Made by a program: the position numbers and the translations under genes | The notes under the pieces: model-generated | Told to the model about the DNA's origin: nothing | Database searches by the model: none | Seen by the model: the letters and a program-made list of their open reading frames with translations, nothing else | Assembly (NCBI RefSeq): GCF_902806685.2 | Contig: NC_048542.1 | Span: forward strand, 2,464,533-2,528,532 | Direction of reading: 5' to 3' | DNA length: 64,000 nucleotides | Source of the DNA: Maniola hyperantus | Taxonomy: Eukaryota > Arthropoda > Insecta > Lepidoptera > Nymphalidae | Part shown: positions 33,677-47,600 of the stretch, piece by piece | How the letters are laid out: each line of letters begins with the position of its first letter | Position numbering within the stretch: position 1 is the first letter of the stretch

Positions 33677-34260
33677 AGACTTCATCACTAATTCTAAACA
33701 CCTAATACATTTACAATTATTAAACTAATACTTTTTGGAATGTTGCGTACAATACAAGTCTAATTAATATTATTTATTATCTTACATTTTGTCAACAAAA
33801 CTCATTATCATCACCATCATCACCTTCCATCGTTAAACATAATACTAACACATAAATAAATAGTTAAGTCGCGGCTACTCTAGAATATCACCTCGGTTTC
33901 GTGTTGCATTTCATACGCTCTATATTTTTGTCAATTAGTTTGCGATGTCTGTTCTGTCATGGCTCAGCCGCGTTAAATCCACAATCTGAAATATAATTTT
34001 ATTTTTTAGTGAAATTATTTGCAACCAGTTATTTCCTTTAACTAGGAAGAGGGATCAGACGTAGTAAAATATGATGATATACAAGGAAAACCCGAAGGTT
34101 TAATAAAATTAATATTATGCTAAACAATGAACAATGCACTTTGGTGGAAAGGAATGAGCAATTTTTTTATTAATTAAACTTTATACCGGAGGAATATGTG
34201 TATTAAAAATTGTAAAAAAGATAAAGGAGAAATAATGCAAGAGCGCAGCGAGCGTAAAAT

Positions 34261-34266
34261 TTTATT
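34261..34266 (-). terminator. Poly(A) signal of the zinc transporter gene
   Basis: TTTATT on the plus strand reads AATAAA on the minus strand, about 58 bp after the TGA. Confidence 0.5.
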
Positions 34267-34323
34267 TGGTTAATTATTGAATTGAGCGTACTTGGGCGGC
34301 TAGCGGGTGAGCGTGCGCAGGTG

Positions 34324-37300
34324 TCAGGGCGCGGCGGAGGGCTGGCGACAGTCCACGCAGCTGGCCATGCAGTGCGAGTATCTCTCCAGCTGGAACACGC
34401 CACTCGCGGCGCCGTACTGGCGCGCCAGGCGCTGGCAGCTCGCCAGCACTGCCTCCCAGTCTGCTAGCTCGTCTGTACGAACAATATCTTTTATGAACAA
34501 CAGAGTACAACAACCCTCCTAATAAAACATTAATTTGCTTGAAAATTTCTATTTTCTTGTGCCTCTCCACTATTTGGAGGTTAGCCATCGTCTCGTCATA
34601 AATTTCCTTTCCTTTGGCAAACGAAAAAGATGTACTACGTTGGCTATCTCGGACCAATCTCGGATGTTTCTATGACACGACTTCCAGTCGTGTAGTCGTA
34701 AGTAAGTCGTAGCATAGGAACATCCGAGAATGAACCGAGATAGGGAATGGTGCAAGAATCTATCGACGCCTCTTTTCCTCAATTTTGCCCATCATGATGG
34801 TCTAAAGGACACACTATCGGTCATGTTTGAGAACATGTCCCTGATAACTGACCTTTTTGCGATCAATGGTCAAAATAAAAATAAAACGTTTTTTGTAAAT
34901 CTCCCCGATAATTTAACGGGATGGACTATTCAGCTTTTGAAAAATCTATAATGACCATAAATAATCATTAACCAATGAGGGCACTAGCCGAATAGTCCTT
35001 CTAATAAAATAGAACTAGATATTAATTTAATACAATTAGAATACAATTTACAGATCTCGCGGAATCTTATTCAATGAACCATATTCAATTTTTGAATAGT
35101 CCATTTTGAATAAATTAATAAATGAATCCCTTTATTCATTATTATCCTTCGATAAATTGAATACATCTTTCCATATAAACTGTTGGAGAACTCTTAATTT
35201 CTGTCAACCAACCATCAGAAATTGACGTAGTTTCTACCATATAAGAATGTACTTACCTATGGCGACGTGGGCTGTGAGAACAGTGTGGTGCGTGGACAAG
35301 GCCCACGCGTGGACAGAGTGCACATGCCTCACTCCATTCAGAGCTGATAAAGCGGATACACATTCACGATACCTGTAATGTTATAAAATTAAAGCATTTT
35401 GTCTCTCGTGTCTTCCACAATGACACTATTATAATACGAGTACCAATGTTCAGATCATGAAGTAGAAATCGAATGGAGAGTTCACTTCCAATACTTGAAG
35501 CAAATACCTACTTATCGCGATCCCACTTCGACTAACAAACTAGAGCGAGAAATCGGACTCCGGGGTGCGACCTCTTACTCTCGTTTGGCAGTTGAAGTGG
35601 GATAACTATAATTAGGGTTAGCTTCAAGTAGGTATTGTGAGTATGCAATTGTTCTATGCGGCGTTCGATAAATAATAACAATTCATCATGTGTGTGTGTG
35701 TGTGTGTGCGTGTGGCGTATTTGAGTGTGTATATCGTATGTGGTGTTATTAGGAACACATAAATTATTAGGTTCACATGTTATTTTGAGTGAAACCTGGA
35801 GTGTATAATAAATTCATTATGTGTGTGTATTCATTATGTGTGTGTATGTGTGTGTGCGTGTGCGTGTGTGTGTGAGCGCGCGTGCGTGTGGCATATTTGT
35901 GTGTGTGTATGTGATTGATGTGGTATGTGTGTGTGTGTGATGTTGTGTTTATTCCGTGTTGGGGTGGAGTGTAGATAACTAGATATGGAGGAATGGGGTG
36001 TGAGTTAGAGGTGTCAAAAAATAATGTACCTAATAAATTTATTAAATATATAAATGTATTCAAGATATTCGTTTTTAGATTAAAACAAAATTGAATACAA
36101 TATATAATAAGTAGTGAAAATTTGAGAAAATCCTTCCTAAAAAATAACTCAGGCGTTCGATCTTTGATACGCCGCGCGCGGCGCGACCGAGCGACGATAT
36201 TAGAATAAAATATATTAGGTAGGTACAGCTGAATACAAATATCGTCGCGATTCGACGGTGAATAATTATTAGATCGAATTTTCGTATTGGCCTGTTACAT
36301 GTTGACTGTGATGATACGAGTATGCGGCTAGTATTTTTATCATTTTGTTTGTTTCGTAATAAATTTTGAATGCAGTTTTATTTATTTGTGAACTTGAGTG
36401 TCGATAAATATTTAATGCGAATAATTGTAATGTAGATTAGGCAAAATAATGTAGATTAGGTACATTTTTGTGTTGTGATAGATTTGTGTCGCGCGTTAAT
36501 AATACCTATTATAGTAGATTTGTTCTTTTTGGAAATACTTGCGTCATTTTATAAATCGTATGAGAAAATGTTTTTCAAAGTGTAGGTATTATCATACATT
36601 TAAGTATTATAGGTAATAGGTTAGGTACGTGAAGTGGTATTGTTCTTTTTAGAAATCATCATCATCATTTTATAATTCGTATGATAATAAATATGTAGAA
36701 ATGTATGATAATAAATATAGTAGTTACCTACAAAAAAGATTTTTTTATAGGTAACTAGGTAAACTTACCTACCTATTGTATTGTAGGTATCTACTTGACA
36801 TTGCTTTATCGTTCTACTTGTTTTTATTTTTACATACATAGGTAGGTACTAGGTACTGTATTCCGCGACAGGTTGAGATGGCAATCGGGGTATGAGGCGG
36901 GGGTGACACCCCGCACACCCGCACGTCACCCTCGCTCGCCCGCACTGGGTTAGCACAGGGGCCGTGCGGGTGTGCGGGGCATTCCCTCCCCGATTGCCAT
37001 TTCGACCTGTCGCGAAGGTATGCATTGGGTACCTATTAAGAGTAAAATTTAAAATTTAAATCAATCGAGTTAAATACAAGCTATACCCTAGTTCTCGACC
37101 TTATTGACGGTTATGAGAAAGTTGTTTTTTGTCATATTCTTGTTCAGTACCTAGGTATCATTCATAGATTGTTAAAATGTTGTTCCCTATGTCAATAAGG
37201 TCGGAAATCGCTTGCACCCATTTATCTGCTTGCGCCTCATGGTGAAATCGGTGCAAGCAAATCTCGACCTTATTGACGGTTATGAGAAAGTTGTTTTTTG

Positions 37301-40300
37301 TCATATTCTTGCTCAGTATAATTCATAGACTGCTAAAATGCTGTTTTCTGACGTATGTCAATAAGGTCGAAAATCGATTGCACCCATTTTTCTGCTTGCG
37401 CCTCACGGTTCAAGCAATTTTTTTTTTTTGTAACAAAATAATGTAACGTTAATAATTATTAAATATTTGTCTGTAACACGTGATAATGTCTGTAACACGT
37501 GATAATATTGTGATACACACATGAACCTGTATTTGACACCTCTAGTGTGAGTGTGTGAAGGGGTGTGGACATGGAGGAATGGGGTGTGTGTGTGGAGGGG
37601 TGTGTGTTTTACCTAAAGTTATTAGGAACGGCCTGCATAAGCATAGAGAGCGCGTCGCGCACCACGCGCGCCGACGTCAGCAGCACCAGCACGCTGAATA
37701 TGAACGTGCAGATCGGGTCTATCACCTTCGCCTCCGGCTACAACACAAACGACAACTAATATACTATGACTATTATTTCTCTACTTAGTACTAAAGACTA
37801 TGTTGTTCTGCATAAAGATGAATGTATGTAAAAAAAAATGTAAAAAACTATACCTAAATATACTAAATGTATAAATCCAGACAGACAGAGAAAACTTAAG
37901 ATGCTTTAAAATATATGAGGCAACTTTAGTTCTTTGAACCAAAGTCTAGAAATTCTTCACAGGTTTCATTAGAACCTTTCAGCAGAATGTTTCAGACCAC
38001 TAAAACAATGCATTAGGCACATCGTCGGCGCTCGTTGGGTATCCGCTAGTCTAGTACAAAATAGATAGGAAATCTTACGTATATTTTGATGAGTATGGCA
38101 GCGAGTAGAACCCCACAGCTCTGTATGAGGTCGCCGATCACGTGGATCAGGGCTGCGCGGAGATTTATATTTCTGAAAATGTTTGTCTTGTTAAAGTTAA
38201 AGCTTTTTTCTTATTTAGGAGTGCTCTCCGTGCTCGCTCTAAGGCTGAGATCTATAGAGCGCACTTTAACTTTGCTCAGACTTAAGATTGAGTTAAAACG
38301 AGACAGGTTTAATGTGAGAGATATAGGTCTGTCTCGTTTTAACTCTGTCTTAACTCTAAGCTAAGTCAGAGTACGCTCTATAGATCTTACCCTAAATCGA
38401 GCGTAAGAGCATGCTTATGAGATCAACATTTACGGGCGGGACATACCTACTCAAGAGCGAAATGCGTAATTAAGGCCAAGTCCTTCATGCCGCAATCGTT
38501 TTTGGGCAGCGCGCCGTTTTTGGTCTGCTTATGGCCGAAGTGCCGGAGTGACTCTAAGGATGAGATCTATAGAGCGCACTTTGACTTTGCTCAGACTTAA
38601 GTTTCAGTTAAAACGAGACAGATTTATGTGAGTGATATACATGTCTCGTTTTAACTATGTCTTAAGTCAAACCAAACAGGCTCTATAGATTTCAGGCTAA
38701 GCTTTCTCACAAGGCCCATAGATGCTATTTTCCCAAAAGCCCTTGCTATTCACTGACCTAGCAGTGGATCCAGCAACATGCGTGTCGGCAGCGGCGAGAT
38801 CCTTCATGCCGTAGTCGCCGTTGGCCAGAGCGCCGTTGGCCTGCTTGTGGTCGCGTCGCCGGAACAGGCGGAAGCCGCGCTGCTCGCTGTGCGCGTGCGA
38901 GCACGCCGCGCCGCCGTGCGAGTGGTAGTGCGCTGGACCACAAGAAATTTAATCCATACTAATATTATTATAAATGCGAAAGTGTGTCTGTCTGGCTGCT
39001 AGCCTTTCACGGCCCATCCGTTCAACTGATTTTGACGAAATTTGGTACAGAGATAGCTTGCATCCCGGGGAAGGACATAGGCTACTTTTTATCCCGGGAA
39101 ATTAAAGAGTACCCTGGGGATTTTTAAAAACCTAAATCCACGCGGACGAAGTCGCGGGCAATGTCTAGTATTATATAAGCTTAGTTTAAAGGTCTCGGCA
39201 TACGTAACGTGCACGGGATGGGAGTCGGGATAGGAAGATTTCTTGAACTACTATTGGAACTCGAAAACGGACGGGACGGAGCGTTCTAGTTATCCAATAG
39301 GTTCAAAAAATTCTCCCGTCCCGTCCCGTGGCACGTTACTTATGCCGAGGCCTTTAAATAGGGGCAGCGGCGAGTGTAAAATAAATGACGGGTTTTACCT
39401 TACTTAATACTAAAAAAAGACTTAAAACTATAGTACTTTTATTAAATACGCTGTGGATGTATGCCTAAGCGCAGGAGTTCTACCTACCTACTGTTCATAG
39501 ACTATATAAGCACTTGTCTTACAGATGTCCGAGGCGCACCCGTGCAGCACCAGCGCCAGCACCACGTTGAAGACGACGCCGCAGCCGGACACCAGCATCA
39601 TCATGTCGGGCTCGATGTCGTAGTCGCCCGTGCGTATGCGCGTTGCGGCCACGTACACGAACACGCCCGTCAACGCCCATATCAGCAGCACCGACGTCAT
39701 CGCGCCCAAAACCTCTGACGACAACATTCAACTGTATCACTGTACTTTGTACGGGGGATTTGACCATTCAAATCTAAATATAAAAGGATTGACTGGCTGA
39801 CTGATCTATCAACGCACAGCTCAAACTACTGGAGGGATCGGTCTGAAATTTGGCATGCATCCTATAGCTATTATGACGTAGACATCCGCTAAGAAATGAT
39901 TTTTGAAAATTCAACCTCTAAGAGGGTAAAATAGGGATTTGAAATTTGTGCAGTCCACGCGGTCAAGCATTTTTTTAAAATTGTATTGCATGCTATTTAG
40001 TCGATGAGAAAATTTGTCGTAACATAAACAGAAATATGTATTATATATTGTAATTTGTAAGGTAAAAATTGTCCTTCACACGCAGAACAATATGAAGTCG
40101 CTTCATATTGTAAGAACGCTTATCCTAGCAAATCTCCGAGTATTGCTGCTAAACAGGAAATGATAATTTTACATTAGTAGGTATCATTACTGACGATTAA
40201 CTTAATTTGCATCATTCTCGTATACGAATTGTATAATAATGTAACTGGGTTTATTTAAAGTTCAAATTGTTTGTCTAAATCTCTATATATAAAAATGAAT

Positions 40301-41617
40301 CGCTGAATGTGTTGCTGATCGCAAATCTCGAGCACAGCTGAACCGATTTCGCTAATTATTTTTCATAACATTAGTTGAAATACGGGGATGGTTCTTACGG
40401 AAAGAGAATTTAAAAAAAAAACCTGAAAAAGAATCGACTGTTAGGCGGTACGAAGTTCGCCGGGGCAGCTAGTAATATATAAAAGGAAAAATGCACAGCT
40501 CAAACTACTGGACGGATCGGGCTAAACTTTGTCATGCAGATATCTACCTATTATGACGTGGACATGCGCTAGGAAAATATTTCCATAGGCTATTTTATAT
40601 CCCGGAAAATCAAAAAGTACCTACGGGATTTTTAAAAACCTAAATCCACGCGGACGAAGTCGCGGGCATTATCTAGTATGTAACTTATATTCAGACTTCT
40701 CTTTCTGCCTCGATCGCAATCACCTCTGATTGGTTGACGCTCGCTCACTATTGGCTAGAATGCATTGTTGCAACGAGAATCACACAAATTCAGCCAATCA
40801 CAACAATTGAAATTGCAATAATGATTGATACAGGTCTTACGAAATCGACCTAAGGGTTATCATTTGCTTGTGCAAGTAACACGAACACGACTATATACAG
40901 TGCGACAAGGCTATCTTGGCGCGTGGTGAAAATCGGAACTAAGGTTGCCGTCAAGTGTCCCCTTTGTTTTTGTTTGAATATTCTAAGCCTTTGTTCTCCA
41001 ACAGCGCCCCCCTGTCAATGTCATTCAAGTGCCAAGAGAGCCTTGTCGCACTGTAGTATAGTTAACAACCCACGCTTTAGACTTTGAAAAAGTCTTTGGA
41101 GTCCTTCCTTGATAATATCGCGGCATATATTTTTATTGTTCTTATCCTGTTCTTATCAGTCAATAAAGGAGATCTAACACGATATAGCTATCACAAATAC
41201 CGCAACGTAGGTACACACTAAACAGTAGGTGATTATTGATAAACAATCAATAGGTACCGATAACACGTGTGCAGTGTGTACGCATTACATAATCTCGCGT
41301 CTCGTGGCTGGCGGAGGATTAAGCAGTAAGCTATTTAAACTAGCTGAGAAATGTGAGCTAGTAATGGTGACAGGCTTCTATGCTTGATCGGTCACACATT
41401 GCGACACGTGCCATGGCCCACAAGCAAGGCATTTAAAAGTTACCACTGTTATAGTACCACCAGTTATGGTATAAGTTTGACTGCTTTGTCTGTTTTGAAG
41501 ACTATCAGCTCTTTTCATGGATCTTTCTTTAAGTGTAATTTATCCTTTCTCGTGCTTAGCATGTGTGCTGTGTCGCAACACATATCATCATCATGGTCAA
41601 CCGATACAAGTCCACTG

Positions 41618-41654
<37 letters not shown>

Positions 41655-44600
41655 GCACATACACACACACACAAACGCGCGCATCTGACACAGGTCTCTT
41701 GTAGAGACTTCTACCTGCGACTCGATTGACGTCTGTCCACCTAGTGGGGTTCTTCTGGTACGTAATCGCCATTCTAACACCTTGAAACTCCAACGTCTAT
41801 CAACTATGCGCCCTGCCCATTGCCACTTCAGCTTCGCAATCCGTTTAACTATGTCGATTAATTTGGTTCTCCTACGGATCTCCATCACCGATATACTTAC
41901 TCAAGCGGAATTTACTGGTCTTGTACTTATCTTAATCGTTGGTGATAGCTTACCAGCTCTTCGGTATCCGTAGGACATGTTGGCAGTGGGAGGTCGGGCG
42001 GCGCAGCGGAACGCGAGCAGGGCAAGTGCGAAACCACCGCAGTCGCTCAGCATGTGCGCCGCGTCGCTCATCACAGATATACTGCCCGCCAAGTAGCCGC
42101 CCACGATCTCGCATATCTGGAAATTTACAAGATCTTGTCAAGTCCATTTCTACTAGAGACCTGAAAGAGTAAGGACGTACTACTCTTAAGCTGCATTTCT
42201 ACTAGGAATGTGCACGGATGCAGCGACATGGATAAACTCATTGAAATCAATTTACCACTACAGCTAAAGCTGATTACGATTGACAGGAGTGAGGGCACAT
42301 GGTCGTTGGAACATGTCGTTACCATGAAACGCCACATCTAGTGGAATATTTATATCACTGAAGTAGGTAAATTCAAGCTAGGCATGGCATGTCGCCTGTT
42401 GTTTAGCTCACTGGCTAGACAACACCGATTAACTAAACAAAAAGACGACACAGCGTCGACGAGCGATCAATGCCCCTGATACATCCACGTGCCAATGGCT
42501 CCTCGAGACTAAATTCATCGAACTATCTCGGAAAAACGACATCTAAGTAGGTACATGTCTGAACTGAACAGAATAGACGATCGAAGCTTGGCAGACAACC
42601 AATTATTCAATGCTATTGTCGTCTAGATAAATCTGTTCCGTAAAATTCACATCCAGGATAGTTGTCCAGTGGAGTTGTGGATTTTTAGTTGGGGTAAAGG
42701 AAAGATTGTATCCATAATACATTCTGACTCTTACAATGCAAATCTCTGAGCAGAAGGAGGAAGCCTGACTCTTGAGAAAAACATCTCCCGCCCTATAGAT
42801 GATAAGCTTGCCGCCGTGCGTAGTGCTTTTAGCATATCTCGGGTAAGGTATCTATGTCCATACATATATCAAGTGGGGTATTATATGAAAGGGCTTCACT
42901 TGTGCATTCTAAAACTGATTTTTATATATTTTTATGCATAATAGTTTTTGATTTATCGTGCAAAAAGTCAAAAAAATACGACTACAGTACGGAACCCTCA
43001 GTGCGCGAGTCTGACTCGCACTTGGCCGGTTTTTTTAAACCAAAGTAAGCCTTTGACTGCAATCTCATCTGGTGGTAAGTGCAGTCTAAGATGGAAATGG
43101 ACTAACTTGTAACAGGTATGGAACAACTCCCATGAGTTTTATTAACCCCACATCACATCGGTTTCTACACGGCATCGTGCCTTAACGCAAATTCGGTTGG
43201 CGGCACGACTTTGCCGGTTTGTGGACGTCTATTCGGTGATCAAGGAATACTTACCATAAAAATGGCACATAGTACTAGCGCTGCCAGCAGCTGAGGCACT
43301 GCACTGGGCGGCTCCGGTCTCTTCCAGTGGCAGTGCTCGTCCGACTCACTAGCTGGCGCCACCGACACTTCCGTGTAACTCTCCTGAAACAAGGAAAAGG
43401 ACTTATTATTTCATATTGTAGCGGTCTCCTGCACCTACAAGTACTAACGCGATAGGTCGAAATGGCAGTCGGGGTAGGAACGTCCCGCACACACGCACAG
43501 CCCCCGCGCTATCCCCGTGCGGGATAACTCGTGTGACGTGCGGGAGTGCGAGGCATCCCCCCCCCCCCCGCCTCTAACCCCGATTGCCATCTCGACCAGT
43601 CGCGTATATAGATCGAAAATCACACACGAAGGATCGGGGATCTTCACAGAACAGAGTTTTATGCCGCATGTGTCTAGCGGCTCCCAGCTATTCGCTTGAG
43701 ATCGTCAGTTTAGCTAGAGGAGGGTCTTGGCTGGCCTTTCTTGTATCGCCATTCAAACACCTTGGGATCCCAATCGGTACTTCGTGCTACGTGTCCCGTC
43801 CATAGCCACGTAAGCTTCGCTACTCTTTGAGCTGTGTCAATTACTCTGGTTCTCCTACGAATCTCTTCATTGGTGATTTGATCGTATAGGGATACTCTGG
43901 ATTGCTCTTTTCACACGGGCTTTAGGCTCTAATAGGGCCTGATAAAAAAACTAGGCGACCATGTTTCGGAGCCGTTAGTCATCTTCACTGCATATGCACA
44001 TGTCAACATGCACTGTACGAAGACGTGGAAGCATGATGATGACTTGTTTTCTTAATTGCTGAAATAACTGATGGAAATTTATCCAGCATCATAAAAATCA
44101 GAATAAAATTCGATCAAAGTGCCAAAAGTGGACGCATTTCATCTTCCAGCCCAGCGAAGCGTGGATAATATCGCGTGGAGAATAATTTGCTATGGCTCCT
44201 TCGATATTCATAATAAGCAACACGGTTATGGGTGTATAGTGCCTGGTAGTTAATCCGTGATGGTAATGCATTCGATATTGCCATGGTTTATTTATTAAAG
44301 TGGTCGTTATCAATCTTCCATAATATATGAAAATGAATCACTAAATGTGTTGGTCATCGTAAAACTCGAGAACAGCTCAACCGATTTCGCTAATTCTTTT
44401 TTTATAATATTTCTTGAAGTACGAGGATAGTTCTTACGGAGAGAAAAATTTAAAAATTTGAATCTACTGTTAGGCAGAACGAAGTTCGCCAGGGCCGAGG
44501 GCAGCTAGTACTTAATAAGTATACCTATAAAAATAATTATCAGTACCCTTATTATAAATGCGAAAGTGTGTTTGTTTGTTGGTTTGTCCTTCAATCACGT

Positions 44601-47600
44601 CGCAACGGTGCAACGGATTGACGTTATTTTTTTCATGGGTATATTGATAAAGACCCGGAAAGTGACATAGGTTACTTTTTATCCCGAAAAATCAAAGAGT
44701 TCCCACGGGATTTTTAAAAAACTTAGTTCCACGCGGACGAAGTCGCGGGCATCAGCTAGTAATTTTCAACGCTCGAAATTCAATTTTAGTTATTCCGTCT
44801 CTAAGATAAAAACATGATAAAAGAACTCACCTGTCAACCCTATCTCAGGGAATGATAAGAATACAAATTCTGGTCATTCAAAGAGCTCCTTATCTGATTC
44901 TTGTACCTACAGCTATTCTACAAAGGGAAGGTCGGGCAAGATAAGGGACTGCTCCCTCACGGAGTTGTTCGTAAATCGTAGTCATTAATCACAGAGATTT
45001 GGTGACCCTAACGGACCCTTTAGACCATGTTGCCAAAAGGAAAAGGGCCGAAAAGATCATTTAGAAAAAAATGTTTATTGAAGACCGTTTTGGGCAAATT
45101 CTTTAGCGAAAAAAGGTACGAGTACATATTACTTATTACATGGTGTTCACACTTGAGAACCAGATAAGGAAATAGGCACCAACGAACATCTCCAATAAGT
45201 TGTAACATAAAATTCACACACCGGAGCTTTCGAAATTAGGCCGCCAAGGCCTTCGAAAGAAAAACATAATACAATAAGTCGATGTAATGTTCCGTAAGAG
45301 TTAAGACAGTTACAATAACTACTCGAGCGTTAAAGTTTACCGATAGAATATAGTCGGTAGTCCGACCGGTAAATGTTTGAGACCAACAGGACATGACATA
45401 GCAAGCTTTACGCGCGGTCGACGTAAAACTAAACTGAGCCTTTTTAAGTTTTTGCTCTGACATTCTTACTCCAGAAGCCCTACTTCTGGTAGAAATCTCT
45501 TAGAAAGATAAGTTGTCCTTGTGTATAATGTGTATGCCCTTTCAATGGTTATGGTTTAATTATAAGTTTTGGTACAAAATAAATCACTACCCATATTATA
45601 AATGCGAAAGTGTGTTTGTTTGTTCTGCCGTGTAAATACAAAACACTGTATCTTAGACAAAACCTTAAAACACAGTTTCTCAAAAACGGTTTGTCTAAGA
45701 TACAGTGTTTTGGATTTACACGGCAGTGTTGGTTTGTTGGTTTGTTGATTTGTCTGTTTGAAGGGGTATGGCAGTTTTTATTAAACCGATATACCCCTTT
45801 GGTTTCTACACGGCATCGTACCGGAACGCTAAATCGTTTGGCGGCATGGCTTTGCCGGTGGTGGTAACTAGCCACAGCCGAAGCCTCCCACCAGACCAGA
45901 CCAGAAATTTAAAAATTACAAAATTCCAAGCCCCTGCCGGGAATCGAACTCGGGACCTCCCACTAGTATGTAGAATTGTATCTGTCCAGTAGTATGAGCT
46001 ATGCGTTGATAGATCAGTCAGTCAATTAGCGTTTTAGGCCCGGTTTCTATAAGCAAAAAACGATTTGCTTTTCTTACGAATACTACAATATAAGCTGTGA
46101 TATAGCCTAGTGGTTAGGACGTCCGCCTTCTAATCGGAGGTCGGAGTTTCGATCCCGGGCACGCACCTCTAACTTTTCGGAGTTATGTGCGTTTTAAGTA
46201 ATTAAATATCACTTGCTTTAACGGTGAAGGGAAACATCGTGATGAAACCTGCATGCCTAAGAGTTCTCCATAATGTTCTCAAAGGTGTGTGAAGTCTACC
46301 AATCGGCACATGGCCAGCGTGGTAGACTGGGCCAAAACCCTTCTCACTCTGAGAGGAGACCCGTGCTCTGTAATGAGCCGGCGGCGATGGGTTGATCATG
46401 AAGATGACCACCATTTTCCACGAGGCGTAAGGCAATACAGTTAAACGTTTGTAAAACCTATGTAAAACGTTTCATGCACCTGATGACAACACTGCATGCC
46501 ACTGGGCATAGACCCTGTTCGTCATCCATAGTTTGAAAACTAAGCACATAACGAAGATTTGCCGCGGTCCGCAGTGCATAGTAATTTATGTAACCACAAA
46601 GTCCTTTGTATTACGGAGCAATTCTATTGTATTACAATCAATACATCAGCGCCGGCAGTTGTACGAGACGTGTTCGTATTCCCAATCGATTCTGAATAGT
46701 TTGAGATGTTAGTATCTAATATTTTATCTTGATGAAGTAATGTATTGACTATAACTCAAAGTAGGTACAAGTATGATTTGATAGTATTGTCATCCTATAG
46801 CCAATTTGGCTATAGGACGTAGGTACGTACCTAGTACCTACACGCAAAACTAAACAAATATTAAAAAACCGGCCAAGGGCGAGTCAGGCTCGCACACTGT
46901 GGGTTCCGTACTACAGCGGTATTTTTCCACATTTTGCACGATAATTCAAAAACTATGATGCATAAAAATAAATAAAAATCAGTTTTAGAATGCACAAGTA
47001 AAGCCCTTTCATATGACACCCCACTTGATATAGTTATCTTACTTCGAATATTGAAAATACTAATTATTAGTTCATGACCACAATTAATTTTTTTGTGTGT
47101 GATCTAACCCTAAATTCACGGTTTTCAGATTTTTCTCCTAAAGCCAGCTATAAGACCCACCTACCTGCTAAATTTCATGTTTCTAGGTCAACGGGAAGTA
47201 CCCTGTAGGTTTCTTGACAGACCGACAGACAGACAGACAACAAAGTGATCCTATAAGGGTTCCGTTTTTCCTTTTGAGGTACGGAACCCTAAAAACCGAC
47301 TTCCAAAACCACTACAAAGTAAAAAATAACTTTTGTTTCTACACGTGTATGTATGTTGAAGTCGGTCCGAGCTTTATACTTTGATTTCTAGTTTCTGTTA
47401 TTATGCTCACTCGACTTCATTGATCCTCAAACGTATCCCTGCTTCCCTGGGCAAAGGACTCTTAAAGAGCGGAAACTGCCGAGACGCGCAATAAACTAAA
47501 TGGAGTTTCTATTTAAAAGTATGATAACGAAGTAAGGCCTTGTATGTTATTCATTTTAACATAATAGTAACTTAAGTACCTTATTCATACAGATGGTATT

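Larger units (their letters stand above)
22006..34260. other. Gene-poor interval between pcs and the zinc transporter
   Basis: The 12 kb between the two 3' ends holds a LINE stub, about fifteen palindromic elements or Helitron-like copies, a SINE copy, a second SINE type (30560-30900), a poly-C run, and long AT-rich stretches without coding signal (24.5-24.95, 26.7-27.35, 29.2-30.0, 30.9-31.5, 32.97-33.5 and 33.68-34.2 kb). The only non-repetitive segment of coding-like composition is 27.52-27.89 kb. Confidence 0.6.

Noticed and set aside
34274..34657. 127-codon minus-strand frame
   Set aside because: Out of frame with the ZnT last exon. The spliced frame 34472-34324 keeps the conserved C-terminus.
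45549..45875. 108-codon minus-strand frame
   Set aside because: Runs through a LEP1-like fragment, the nested hairpin and an S2 SINE; no protein character.
46091..46180. tRNA gene from A and B box-like sequence
   Set aside because: The same head recurs at 49.9, 53.0 and 54.9 kb joined to a common body. It is a SINE head and no cloverleaf was evident.
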